Below, piece by piece: positions 9,367 through 18,328 of a stretch of DNA of 64,000 bases. The notes under the pieces are model-generated. The model saw only the letters and a list, made by a program, of their open reading frames with translations, was not told the origin of the DNA and ran no database searches. The stretch spans positions 2,161,501 to 2,225,500 of the forward strand of contig NZ_CP117439.1 of assembly GCF_030687575.1 (NCBI RefSeq), in the 5' to 3' direction. Each line of letters begins with the position of its first letter. The first letter of the stretch is position 1. The position numbers and the translations under genes were made by a program. This stretch comes from Pseudomonas sp. FP2309 (GTDB lineage: Bacteria > Pseudomonadota > Gammaproteobacteria > Pseudomonadales > Pseudomonadaceae).

Positions 9367-10887
9367 ATGATCTACGCACAACCTGGCACCCCTGGCGCTA
9401 TCGTCAGCTTCAAAGCGCGCTACGGCAATTACATCGGCGGCGAGTTCGTTGCGCCGCTCAGCGGTGAGTACTTCACCAACACCTCGCCGGTCACCGGTGA
9501 AGTGATCGCCGAGTTCCCGCGCTCCAACGCCGCCGACATCGACAAGGCGCTCGACGCCGCGCATGCCGCCGCCGACGCCTGGGGCAAGACCTCGCCGCAG
9601 GACCGCTCCCTGGTGCTGCTGAAAATCGCCGACCGCATCGAGCAGCACCTTGAAGTGCTCGCAGTGGCCGAGACTTGGGACAACGGCAAGGCCGTGCGCG
9701 AAACCCTCAACGCCGACGTGCCTCTGGCCGCTGACCACTTCCGTTACTTCGCCGGCTGCATCCGCGCCCAGGAAGGCGGCGCCGCCGAGATCAACGAACA
9801 CACCGCGGCCTATCACTTCCACGAGCCCCTGGGCGTGGTCGGACAGATCATTCCGTGGAACTTCCCGCTGCTGATGGCCGCCTGGAAACTCGCCCCGGCC
9901 CTGGCCGCCGGCAACTGCATCGTGCTCAAGCCGGCCGAGCAGACGCCGCTGTCGATCATGGTGTTTGCCGAGTTGATCAACGACCTGCTGCCGCCGGGCG
10001 TGCTCAATATCGTCCAGGGCTTTGGCCGGGAAGCCGGGGAAGCGCTGGCCACCAGCAAGCGCATCGCCAAGATCGCCTTTACCGGCTCCACGCCGATCGG
10101 CGCGCACATCATGCATTGCGCCGCCGAGAACATCATTCCGTCCACCGTGGAGCTGGGCGGCAAGTCGCCGAACATCTTCTTCGAAGACATCATGCAGGCC
10201 GAACCTGCGTTCATCGAAAAAGCCGCCGAAGGCCTGGTACTGGCGTTCTTTAACCAGGGCGAAGTGTGCACCTGCCCGTCGCGGGCGCTGGTGCAGGAGT
10301 CGATCTACGACGCCTTCATGGCCGAAGTGATGAAAAAAATCGTCAAGATCAAGCGCGGCAACCCGCTGGACACCGAGACCATGGTCGGCGCCCAGGCGTC
10401 CGAGCAGCAATACGACAAGATCCTGTCCTACCTCAAAATCGCCCAGGAAGAGGGCGCAGTGCTGCTCACCGGCGGCGCGGCCGAGCGCCTGGAAGGCGAC
10501 TTGTCCAGCGGTTATTACATCCAGCCGACCCTGCTCAAGGGCCACAACAAAATGCGCGTGTTCCAGGAAGAAATCTTCGGTCCGGTGGTGGGTGTGACCA
10601 CCTTCAAGGACGAGGCCGAGGCCCTGGCGATTGCCAACGACAGCGAGTTCGGCCTGGGCGCCGGCCTGTGGACCCGCGACATCAACCGCGCCTACCGCAT
10701 GGGCCGGGCGATCAAGGCCGGGCGTGTGTGGACCAACTGCTATCACCTTTACCCGGCGCACGCGGCGTTCGGCGGCTACAAGAAGTCGGGCGTGGGGCGT
10801 GAGAACCACAAGATGATGCTGGATCATTACCAGCAGACCAAGAACCTGCTGGTGAGCTACGACATCAATCCGCTGGGCTTCTTCTAA
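9367..10887 (+). CDS. pedI: NAD-dependent aldehyde dehydrogenase (PedI/ExaC-like)
   Basis: 506 residues, the usual ALDH length. Motifs: [11 protein letters not shown] (Rossmann entry), [19 protein letters not shown] with the general-base Glu, and [13 protein letters not shown] with catalytic Cys301. Cytoplasmic; it oxidises acetaldehyde or other aldehydes formed by the periplasmic alcohol dehydrogenases to the acid. Gene order after pedH is the same as in P. putida. Its own promoter presumably lies in the 56 bases after the pedH terminator. Confidence 0.93.
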   Translation: MIYAQPGTPGAIVSFKARYGNYIGGEFVAPLSGEYFTNTSPVTGEVIAEFPRSNAADIDKALDAAHAAADAWGKTSPQDRSLVLLKIADRIEQHLEVLAVAETWDNGKAVRETLNADVPLAADHFRYFAGCIRAQEGGAAEINEHTAAYHFHEPLGVVGQIIPWNFPLLMAAWKLAPALAAGNCIVLKPAEQTPLSIMVFAELINDLLPPGVLNIVQGFGREAGEALATSKRIAKIAFTGSTPIGAHIMHCAAENIIPSTVELGGKSPNIFFEDIMQAEPAFIEKAAEGLVLAFFNQGEVCTCPSRALVQESIYDAFMAEVMKKIVKIKRGNPLDTETMVGAQASEQQYDKILSYLKIAQEEGAVLLTGGAAERLEGDLSSGYYIQPTLLKGHNKMRVFQEEIFGPVVGVTTFKDEAEALAIANDSEFGLGAGLWTRDINRAYRMGRAIKAGRVWTNCYHLYPAHAAFGGYKKSGVGRENHKMMLDHYQQTKNLLVSYDINPLGFF

Positions 10888-10905
10888 CCCGACGCGGTTA
10901 CACCT

Positions 10906-10982
10906 GTGGGGCTTGCTCGCGAAGAGGGCGTGTCAGTTGATGCAACCGTCAACTGACCAGCGCATTCGCGAGCACGCCCCAC
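10906..10982. repeat. REPIN-like inverted repeat
   Basis: GTGGGGC-TTGCTCGCGAA on the left pairs with TTCGCGAGCA-CGCCCCAC on the right, with a second dyad inside (GTCAGTTGA / TCAACTGAC). It lies directly after the aldehyde dehydrogenase stop codon. Confidence 0.75.
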
Positions 10983-11110
10983 ATTTTGTTCCCGGATATC
11001 CGCGACCAATGCAGTGCAGTCACTCCTTCGAAAGTAGCATTCGCACACCCATCTCCCCATGCATTAATGCCTCTACCGGAATCTTCCGGCACAACAAGAG
11101 GACATGCCCC

Positions 11111-11182
11111 ATGTGGACTAAACCCGCGTTTACCGACCTGCGTATCGGCTTTGAAGTGACCATGTACTTCGCCAGCCGTTGA
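11111..11182 (+). CDS. pqqA: PqqA, precursor peptide of pyrroloquinoline quinone
   Basis: A 23-residue peptide starting [16 protein letters not shown] and containing the EVTMY motif. Glu15 and Tyr19 are the two residues that PqqE cross-links to build PQQ. The start is fixed by AGAGGA eight bases upstream and by family length. It stands alone: no pqqB-E genes follow, and a terminator lies seven bases after the stop. It is therefore probably an extra precursor copy serving biosynthetic enzymes encoded elsewhere, placed so that cofactor supply follows dehydrogenase expression. Confidence 0.95.
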   Translation: MWTKPAFTDLRIGFEVTMYFASR

Positions 11183-11189
11183 TCCATCT

Positions 11190-11222
11190 CCGGCCAGCCG
11201 CGTGCTGGCCGGGGCCGTTTTG
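11190..11222 (+). terminator. Terminator after pqqA
   Basis: Perfect 9-bp stem CCGGCCAGC / GCTGGCCGG with a CGTGC-like five-base loop (CGCGT), followed after six bases by a T-rich stretch. It ends the short pqqA transcript. Confidence 0.8.
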
Positions 11223-11308
11223 GGAATGACCCTTTGGTCTGATTGCATTCGCCCCCGGATGGGTTAGTGTGGAGCGCATCTTCCAAAATAATAAAAACAG
11301 GCTTTCCA

Positions 11309-12472
11309 ATGAGCCCCAATCTGAGCCTCCTGCGTAAATTCGTCTCGCCTGAAATCATCTTTGGCGCCGGCTGCCGGCATAACGTGGGCAATTACGCCAA
11401 GACCTTCGGTGCGCGCAAGGTCCTGGTGGTCAGCGACCCCGGTGTGATCGCCGCCGGTTGGGTGGCGGATGTGGAAGCCAGTCTGCAAGCCATCGGCATC
11501 GACTACTGCCTGTACAGCGCCGTGTCGCCCAACCCTCGTGTCGAAGAGGTCATGCTCGGCGCCGAGGTGTACCGCGAGAACCATTGCGATGTGATCGTGG
11601 CCATCGGTGGCGGCAGCCCCATGGACTGCGGCAAGGCCATCGGCATTGTGGTCGCCCATGGGCGTAGCATTCTTGAGTTCGAAGGGGTGGACACCATTCG
11701 CGTGCCCAGCCCGCCGTTGATCCTGATTCCCACCACCGCCGGCACCTCGGCGGATGTGTCGCAGTTCGTGATCATCTCCAACCAGCAGGAACGCATGAAG
11801 TTCTCCATCGTCAGCAAGGCAGTGGTGCCGGATGTGTCGCTGATCGACCCGGAAACCACCGCCAGCATGGACCCGTTCCTGTCGGCCTGTACCGGCATCG
11901 ATGCGCTGGTGCATGCCATCGAGGCGTTCGTGTCCACCGGCCACGGTCCGTTGACCGATCCGCACGCCCTGGAGGCCATGCGCCTGATCAACGGTAACCT
12001 GGTGCAGATGATCGCCAACCCCGCCGACATCGCCCTGCGCGAAAAAATCATGCTCGGCAGCATGCAGGCGGGCCTTGCGTTTTCCAACGCGATCCTTGGT
12101 GCCGTGCACGCCATGTCCCACAGCCTGGGCGGGTTTCTCGACTTACCCCATGGGTTATGCAACGCGGTGTTGGTGGAGCATGTGGTGGCCTTCAACTACA
12201 ACTCGGCGCCGGAGCGTTTCAAGGTCATTGCCGAGACCTTCGGCATCGACTGCCGGGGCCTTAGCCACCGGCAGATCCGGGGGCGACTGGTGGACCACCT
12301 GATCGCGCTGAAACACGCGATTGGCTTCCATGAAACCCTGGGCCTGCATGGGGTGCGGGTGGCGGATATTCCGTTTCTGTCCCAGCATGCGATGGACGAT
12401 CCGTGCATCCTCACCAACCCCCGTGAGTCCAGCCAGCGTGACGTCGAGGTCGTGTATGGCGAAGCGCTCTGA
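11309..12472 (+). CDS. ercA: Iron-containing alcohol dehydrogenase (ErcA-like)
   Basis: 387 residues from the ATG at 11309; upstream in-frame codons lack a ribosome site. Group III ADH: GGGSPMDCGKA nucleotide motif, TTAGTSADVS, and metal ligands in GIDALVHAIEAF and HAMSHSLGG...LPHG. The downstream gene overlaps by 17 bases and encodes a histidine kinase. The same pair, ercA-ercS', lies in the ethanol-oxidation regulon of P. aeruginosa, where ErcA is thought to take part in signalling. Whether this protein is catabolic or regulatory cannot be told from sequence. Confidence 0.88.
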   Translation: MSPNLSLLRKFVSPEIIFGAGCRHNVGNYAKTFGARKVLVVSDPGVIAAGWVADVEASLQAIGIDYCLYSAVSPNPRVEEVMLGAEVYRENHCDVIVAIGGGSPMDCGKAIGIVVAHGRSILEFEGVDTIRVPSPPLILIPTTAGTSADVSQFVIISNQQERMKFSIVSKAVVPDVSLIDPETTASMDPFLSACTGIDALVHAIEAFVSTGHGPLTDPHALEAMRLINGNLVQMIANPADIALREKIMLGSMQAGLAFSNAILGAVHAMSHSLGGFLDLPHGLCNAVLVEHVVAFNYNSAPERFKVIAETFGIDCRGLSHRQIRGRLVDHLIALKHAIGFHETLGLHGVRVADIPFLSQHAMDDPCILTNPRESSQRDVEVVYGEAL

Positions 12473-13826
12473 CGACCAGCAACGTGCCCTTGCCGGGTTA
12501 CTGGGACTGGGCAACCACTCGGCGCGCAAGAGCCATTACCCGGAACTGACCGCGCGGCTGGACGAACTGGAAGCCGAGCGCAACCGCTACATTCGCCTTA
12601 ACGATGAACTGGAACTGCGCGTTGCTGCGCGTACCGACGAACTGTTGGAAGCCAACCGCAACCTGCAACAGCAGATCACTCAGCGCGAGCAGGTTGAGCG
12701 AGCCTTGCGCGATGCCCGCGACGCCGCCCAGGCCGCCAACCGCAGCAAAGACAAGTACCTCGCCGCCGCCAGTCACGACCTGCTGCAACCGCTGAACGCC
12801 GCGAGGCTGCTGATCGCCACCCTGCGCGAGCGCACCCTGCCCAGCGTTGAGCAGGTGCTGGTGGAGCGCACTCACCAGGCTCTTGAAGGCGCTGAGGATC
12901 TGCTCACCGATTTGCTCGACATCTCGCGCCTGGACCAGGCGGCGGTCAAGCCGGACGTGGCCCTGTATCGGTTGGATGAGGTGTTTGCGCCGCTGGTCTC
13001 GGAGTTTCAATCGGTGGCTCAGGCCGCCGGCCTCAACCTGCGTGTGCGCATGGCGGGCTATGCGGTGCGAACCGACCTGCGCCTGCTTACACGGATTTTG
13101 CGTAACTTCCTCAGCAACGCCTGCCGCTACACCGAGGAAGGCTGCATTTTGCTCGGCGCGCGCCGGCGTGGTGACTGCCTGCGCCTGGAAGTGTGGGACA
13201 CCGGACGCGGTATTGCGGCCGACCGTTTGCAAGCGATTTTCCTCGAGTTCAATCAGCTGGATGTGGGCCGCGCGTCTGACCGTAAGGGCGTGGGGCTGGG
13301 CCTGGCGATTGTCGAGCGCATCGCCGAGGTGCTGGGCTACCCGATCGCCGTGCGCTCCTGGCCGGGGCGCGGCTCGATGTTCAGCATCGAAGTGCCCCTG
13401 AGCGCCGAGATGCCCCCGGCGATCAGCCAACTGCCGGTGCAACCGACCACGGGCAACCCGTTGCCGGGCCGGCGTCTGCTGGTGATCGACAACGAAGTCA
13501 GCATCCTTGAGAGCATGCACGCACTGCTCGGCCAGTGGGGCTGTGAAGTCGTCACGGCCACCGACCAGGCCGGCGCGTTGCTGGCGTTGCAGGGCAGGGC
13601 GCCGGAGCTGATCCTGGCGGACTATCACTTGGATCACGGGGTGGTGGGCTGCGAAGTGGTCAGGAGGTTGCGCGAGCACTTTGACCAGAAAATCCCCGCC
13701 GTGATCATCACTGCCGACCGCACCGACCAATGCCGTCGCGCGTTGCGCCGCTTGGACGCGCCGCTGTTGAACAAACCGGTCAAGCCTGGGAAGTTGCGGG
13801 CGGTGCTGAGTCAGTTGCTGGGCTAG
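12456..13826 (+). CDS. Cytosolic hybrid sensor histidine kinase (ErcS'-like)
   Basis: 456 residues from the ATG at 12456, which overlaps the end of ercA and has GAGG upstream, so translation is probably coupled. Order: coiled coil (~30-110), HisKA with AAASHDLLQPLNAARL, HATPase (RNFLSNA, DTGRGI, GVGLGLAIV), then a receiver domain with the DNE acid pair, LADYHLD phospho-acceptor region and LNKPVKP lysine. No membrane segment or PAS domain is visible, so the signal must come from a partner protein; the overlapping ErcA-like dehydrogenase is the obvious candidate. Confidence 0.88.
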   Translation: MAKRSDDQQRALAGLLGLGNHSARKSHYPELTARLDELEAERNRYIRLNDELELRVAARTDELLEANRNLQQQITQREQVERALRDARDAAQAANRSKDKYLAAASHDLLQPLNAARLLIATLRERTLPSVEQVLVERTHQALEGAEDLLTDLLDISRLDQAAVKPDVALYRLDEVFAPLVSEFQSVAQAAGLNLRVRMAGYAVRTDLRLLTRILRNFLSNACRYTEEGCILLGARRRGDCLRLEVWDTGRGIAADRLQAIFLEFNQLDVGRASDRKGVGLGLAIVERIAEVLGYPIAVRSWPGRGSMFSIEVPLSAEMPPAISQLPVQPTTGNPLPGRRLLVIDNEVSILESMHALLGQWGCEVVTATDQAGALLALQGRAPELILADYHLDHGVVGCEVVRRLREHFDQKIPAVIITADRTDQCRRALRRLDAPLLNKPVKPGKLRAVLSQLLG

Positions 13827-13982
13827 CACAGCCGTTTCTTGAGCCTCGATTGATCAAAATCGCTTGGGCTCGGCACAAAAATTACCCGCTGTTTTTCTCG
13901 ATAAAAGCCATCCAGGCTTCTTGCGTATTGCTGTGTGCGATGTGGAATTTTCCCGCAAGAGATCGATAAAAACAGGAGCGGT

Positions 13983-15287
13983 ATGGACAACTTTAATCAT
14001 TCAGACGCTACCGGCCTTTCAGAGGAGGTACGTTCGGGGGCTGTGAGCGAAGAGGCGCTGCTTGAGCATTTTCTTGAACGTGTCGAGCGGTTGGAACCGA
14101 CGATACAAGCCTTTGTAGCGCTTGACCCCGGCACTTTGCGTGCCCAGGCACGCCACTGCGGCGCAGCACCTGCCAAGGGCCGTCTGGCCGGGATCCCGGT
14201 GGGGGTCAAGGACAACTACGACACCGCGGATCACCCCACCTGTTTCCACTCCCCGATCCATGCCGGCAACCGCCCATCGCGTGATGCACAGGTCGTCTCG
14301 CTGCTGCGCCAGGCCGGTGCCGTCGTCATGGGCAAAACCCACACCACCGAATTTGCCTACATGCACACCGGCCCCACCTGCAATCCCCATGACCCGCGCA
14401 GAACGCCGGGAAGCTCCAGTGCCGGCTCGGCCGCGGGGATGGCCGCCGGTTTTTTCCCCATCGCCTTGGGCACCCAGACGGCCGGCTCGTTGATCAAGCC
14501 TGCGGCCTACTGCGGGGTATACGCCTTCAAACCCTCCTACGGTTTGGTGTCCCTGGAAGGGGTGAAACCCCTGGCGCCCAGTTTCGACACGGCCGGTTGG
14601 TATGGACGTTCGGTCAGAGACCTTCGCCTGCTGGCCGACGTACTGATTCCGGGTTTGCCGGCACAGGTTCCGGTCGCTCATCCACTGTCGTTGGGGTTTT
14701 GTCGTACCGCCCGCTGGGATCAGGTTGACAGCGACGTGGCTGACGCACTGGAAGCCGCCGTGGACGCGCTGCGCTCGGCAGGTCATCGGGTGACCGACGT
14801 CGTGTTGCCGCAAGCGTTCGCTGGCGTGTTTGATGATCATCAGTTAATCAATGATTGCGAGGGCGCCCGGTCATTGTCCGCCGAGATGGCGATGGATCCG
14901 GACAAACTCAGCCCCGAAGTGCTGGAGATGTTTGCGCGGGCGCGCTCGACCCGTTGGGAGCAAGAGTCAGCGGCCAAGAACCGCCTGGCAACGCTGGCGC
15001 CCATGCTCGAAGCGCTGTTCAAACCGTTTGACGCGGTGCTGGGCGCAAGCTGTGGCATCGTCGCCCCGCTGGGCCTTGGTGCCACCGGACCGTCGGATTT
15101 CATCAAGTGCTGGATGGCGTTCGGCTTGCCGCAACTGAACATCCCGTTGGTGTGCCCAAACGCCGGGCTGCCGGCGGGGTTGCAACTGATTGGAGGGTTC
15201 AGGCGCGACAGCCGTTTACTGAGCGTTGCCGAACAGGTGGATGCGGTGCTGAGGCGGGTCTGCCGACCGATGGGGCGGGTGCGTTGA
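13983..15287 (+). CDS. Amidase-signature family hydrolase
   Basis: 434 residues from the ATG at 13983, with AGGAG five bases upstream. The amidase signature is complete: catalytic lysine in GVKDNYDT, the glycine/serine stretch PGSSSAGSAAGMAAG, and GTQTAGSLIKPA holding the Ser-cisSer pair. It hydrolyses a carboxamide, but the natural substrate is unknown. A DASS anion transporter starts 70 bases after its stop, suggesting that one handles the product or precursor of the other. No link to alcohol oxidation is apparent. Confidence 0.85.
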   Translation: MDNFNHSDATGLSEEVRSGAVSEEALLEHFLERVERLEPTIQAFVALDPGTLRAQARHCGAAPAKGRLAGIPVGVKDNYDTADHPTCFHSPIHAGNRPSRDAQVVSLLRQAGAVVMGKTHTTEFAYMHTGPTCNPHDPRRTPGSSSAGSAAGMAAGFFPIALGTQTAGSLIKPAAYCGVYAFKPSYGLVSLEGVKPLAPSFDTAGWYGRSVRDLRLLADVLIPGLPAQVPVAHPLSLGFCRTARWDQVDSDVADALEAAVDALRSAGHRVTDVVLPQAFAGVFDDHQLINDCEGARSLSAEMAMDPDKLSPEVLEMFARARSTRWEQESAAKNRLATLAPMLEALFKPFDAVLGASCGIVAPLGLGATGPSDFIKCWMAFGLPQLNIPLVCPNAGLPAGLQLIGGFRRDSRLLSVAEQVDAVLRRVCRPMGRVR

Positions 15288-15356
15288 TACCCGTCAACAC
15301 GCCTTGAAATGCGTTGCCGCATGCTGTCGGCCTCAATTCAAAGCGCCGGAGCATCC

Positions 15357-16835
15357 ATGAACGCCCCCGCAACAACCACTGAATCATTCAAGTTGCCCCT
15401 GGGCCTGGTGGTCGCCGTGCTGGTGATGGCCGGTGTGCTGTTGTTGCCGCTGCCTGCTGACTTGCCGGTGGCAGGCCAGCGGATGCTGGCGATCCTGGCA
15501 TTTGCGGTGGTGGTGTGGATCTCCGAGGCGGTGTCCTACGAGGCCAGCGCGATCATGATCACCTCGCTCATGGCGTTTTTGCTCGGCACCGCGCCGTCCC
15601 TGCAGGACCCCACGCACCTGATCGGCACCAGCCCGGCCATCAGCATGGCCCTCACCGGGTTCTCCAACCCGGCGTTGGCGTTGGTGGCGGGCGCGCTGTT
15701 CATCGCGGCGGCCATGACCCACACCGGCCTGGACCGGCGCATCGCCCTGGTCACCTTGAGCCGCGTCGGCACCAGCACTCGCCGAATCCTGCTGGGAGCG
15801 ATTGCGGTGACCATCCTGCTCAGCCTGGTGGTGCCCAGCGCCACCGCGCGCAGTGCCTGCGTGGTGCCGATCATGATGGGCGTGATCGCCGCTTTTGGCG
15901 TCGACAAACGTTCGAACATCGCCGCCGGGATCATGATCGTGGTGGCCCAGGGCACCAGCATCTGGAACGTCGGCATCCAGACCGCCGCCGCGCAGAACCT
16001 GCTCACCGTGGGCTTTATGGACAAAATGCTCGGCCAGCGCGTGTCGTGGATCGACTGGCTGATTGCCGGCGCACCGTGGGCGCTGATCATGTCGGCGGTG
16101 CTGCTGTTTCTGGTGCTCAAACTACTGCCGCCGGAAACCGATAGCATCCCTGGTGGCAAGGAGGCAGTGGCGCAATCGTTGCTGGACATCGGCCCGATGA
16201 CCGGACCGCAGAAACGCCTGCTCAGCGTGTCGTTGTTACTGCTGCTGGCCTGGGCGACGGAGGGGCGCCTGCACAACTTCGACACCACCTCGACTACCTA
16301 CGCAGGCTTGGTGTGTTTGTTGTTGCCGGGCATTGGCGTGATGACCTGGAAAGATGTGCAATCGCGGATTCCGTGGGGCACGGTGATTGTGTTCGGTGTG
16401 GGCATCAGCCTGGGGACCGCGTTGTTGACCACCCAGGCCGGGCAGTGGCTGGGCGCTGCTGTCGTGGCGCACACGGGGCTGGATCAGGTGGGGCCGTTGG
16501 GGGTGTTTGCGATCCTTGGGGCGTTTTTGATCGTGATCCACTTGGGGTTTGCCAGCGCCACGGCGTTGACCTCGGCGTTATTGCCGATCTTGATTGCGGT
16601 GCTGCAGACCTTGCCGGGGGAGTTCAGTCGGTTGGGCATGACGATGCTGTTGGGGTTTGTGATGAGCTATGGGTTTATCCTGCCGATCAATGCGCCGCAG
16701 AATATGGTGTGCCTGGGGACCGGGACGTTTACGGCGCGGCAGTTTGCCAAGGTGGGGGTGTTGGTGACGCTGGTGGGGTATGGGTTGATGTTGGTGTTTG
16801 CGGCGACCTATTGGAGTTGGCTGGGTTGGATCTGA
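15357..16835 (+). CDS. DASS-family (SLC13/CitT-like) anion symporter
   Basis: 492 residues from the ATG at 15357 (GGAG six bases before). About 12 hydrophobic segments. SLC13-type features include the two re-entrant regions: VVPSATARSACVVPIMMG in the first half, and GFASATALTSALLPI with LPINAPQN in the second. It probably imports a dicarboxylate, tricarboxylate or sulfate-like anion with sodium. It follows the amidase gene closely; transcription would then run into the right-hand repeat array. Confidence 0.82.
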   Translation: MNAPATTTESFKLPLGLVVAVLVMAGVLLLPLPADLPVAGQRMLAILAFAVVVWISEAVSYEASAIMITSLMAFLLGTAPSLQDPTHLIGTSPAISMALTGFSNPALALVAGALFIAAAMTHTGLDRRIALVTLSRVGTSTRRILLGAIAVTILLSLVVPSATARSACVVPIMMGVIAAFGVDKRSNIAAGIMIVVAQGTSIWNVGIQTAAAQNLLTVGFMDKMLGQRVSWIDWLIAGAPWALIMSAVLLFLVLKLLPPETDSIPGGKEAVAQSLLDIGPMTGPQKRLLSVSLLLLLAWATEGRLHNFDTTSTTYAGLVCLLLPGIGVMTWKDVQSRIPWGTVIVFGVGISLGTALLTTQAGQWLGAAVVAHTGLDQVGPLGVFAILGAFLIVIHLGFASATALTSALLPILIAVLQTLPGEFSRLGMTMLLGFVMSYGFILPINAPQNMVCLGTGTFTARQFAKVGVLVTLVGYGLMLVFAATYWSWLGWI

Positions 16836-16869
16836 TTTGGAAGGGGGGCGACGATCCAATTGTGCTCGA

Positions 16870-18240
16870 TGGCGGCCTCTGGGCCGACCAGATCATGGGG
16901 TGGAATGTGTACATATCCGTTGCTGCGGTCACGGCTGCTTGGGGTTCCGCTCTTACAGCGGGTCACTTTTGGAAAGGCCCAAAAGTAACCAAAAGGCCTT
17001 CGCCCCAACACTCGGTGCCTCGCCTGGGCTCTGCATGCCCTTACGCAGGTTTGACGGGGCGATCCGAGATCAAAAGCAAAAGCGCGGCGGCCTCTGGGCC
17101 GACCAGGTCGTGGGTTGGAATGTGTACATATCCGTTGCTGCGGTCACGGCTGCTTAGGGTTCCGCTCTTACAGCGGGTCACTTTTGGAAAGGCCCAAAAG
17201 TAACCAAAAGGCCTTCGCCCCAACACTCGGTGCCTCGCCTGGGCTCGGCATGCCCTCCCGCAGGCTTTGGCGCGTGGGCCGCCGCAATGGGCCATCCATG
17301 GCCCAGTGCGGCTAACCCGGCGTCCTGCCGGGTTACCCACGCGCCAAACCCTGCGTGAGGCCAGCGTGTTTAACGGGGCGATCCGAGATCAAAAGCAAGA
17401 GCGCGGCGGCCTTAGAGCCGACCGGTTGTGGGGGCGGGTGTATCAGCTGCCCCCGGTCTGCCTTTGCTTTGCTTTGCTTTGCTTTGCTTTGCTTTGCTTT
17501 GCTTTGCTTCTGCTCTTGATCTTGCTTTTGATCTCAGGCGCCCCGTCAAACACGCTGGCCGAACGCAGGTTTGAATCCGTGGGTAACCCGGCAGGACGCC
17601 GGGTTAGCCGCCCCGCGCCATGGATGGCGCGTGGCGGCGGCCCACGGATTCAAACCGGAGTGAGGGCACACCGAGCCCAGGCGAGGTGCCGAGTGTTGGG
17701 GCAAGAGCCTTTTGGTTACTTTTGGGCTCTTTCCAAAAGTGACCCGCTGTAAGAGCGGAACCCTAAGTAGCCATCACACAAATAACGGATATGCCCCATC
17801 ACCCCCCATCACCCCCCACCCCACGATGCGAAGCGGGCCGCTCTTGATCTTGATCTTGCTTGTGATCTCAGGCGCCCCATCAAACACGCTGGCCGAACGC
17901 AGGTTTGAATCCGTGGGTAACCCGGCAGGACGCCGGGTTAGCCGCCCCGCGCCATGGATGGCGCGTGGCGGCGGCCCACGGATTCAAACCGGAGTGAGGG
18001 CACACCGAGCCCAGGCGAGGTGCCGAGTGTTGGGGCAAGAGCCTTTTGGTTACTTTTGGGCTCTCTCCAAAAGTGACCCGCTGTAAAAGCGGAACCCTAA
18101 GTGGCCGTGACCGCAGCAACGGATATGTACTCCCTTTGGTTACTTTGGGGCTTTTCCAAAGTGACCCGCTGTAAGAGCGAAACCCTAAGCCGCCATCACA
18201 CAAATAACGGATATGCCCCCCATCCCACCCCCCATCCCCC
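16870..18240. repeat. Composite multi-hairpin repeat, right array (five copies, tail to tail)
   Basis: Copies A (~16870-17110, internally deleted) and B (~17111-17437, complete) read on the plus strand. C (~17459-17815), D (~17816-18127) and the truncated E (~18128-18240) are inverted. A and B form a second sequence class: AAGGCC/GGCCTT replaces AAGAGCC/GGCTCTT, TGCC/GGCA replaces CACC/GGTG, TGGGCCAT/ATGGCCCA replaces CGCGCCAT/ATGGCGCG, and the long stem is 17266-17278 with 17336-17348 instead of the GAATCC version. C and D are of the left-array class. No gene is supported in these ~1.4 kb. Confidence 0.85.
17462..17506. repeat. Pentanucleotide microsatellite (CTTTG)9
   Basis: Nine perfect CTTTG units at the tail of repeat copy C, where other copies carry a short AAGAGC/AAGATC hexamer tract. 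It is noncoding as far as can be seen and a candidate for slipped-strand length variation. Confidence 0.95.
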
Positions 18241-18328
18241 CAGACATGACAAGATGAACCCCCCTCAGCTTTACTACTCTGAATAATGATTTCACCGACC
18301 GCACCCGTCGGCCCATCCAGGTCATCGA

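Noticed and set aside
13937..13951. TTCCCG half-site in front of the amidase gene resembling the quinoprotein palindrome
   Set aside because: The left half does not match and the spacing is wrong.
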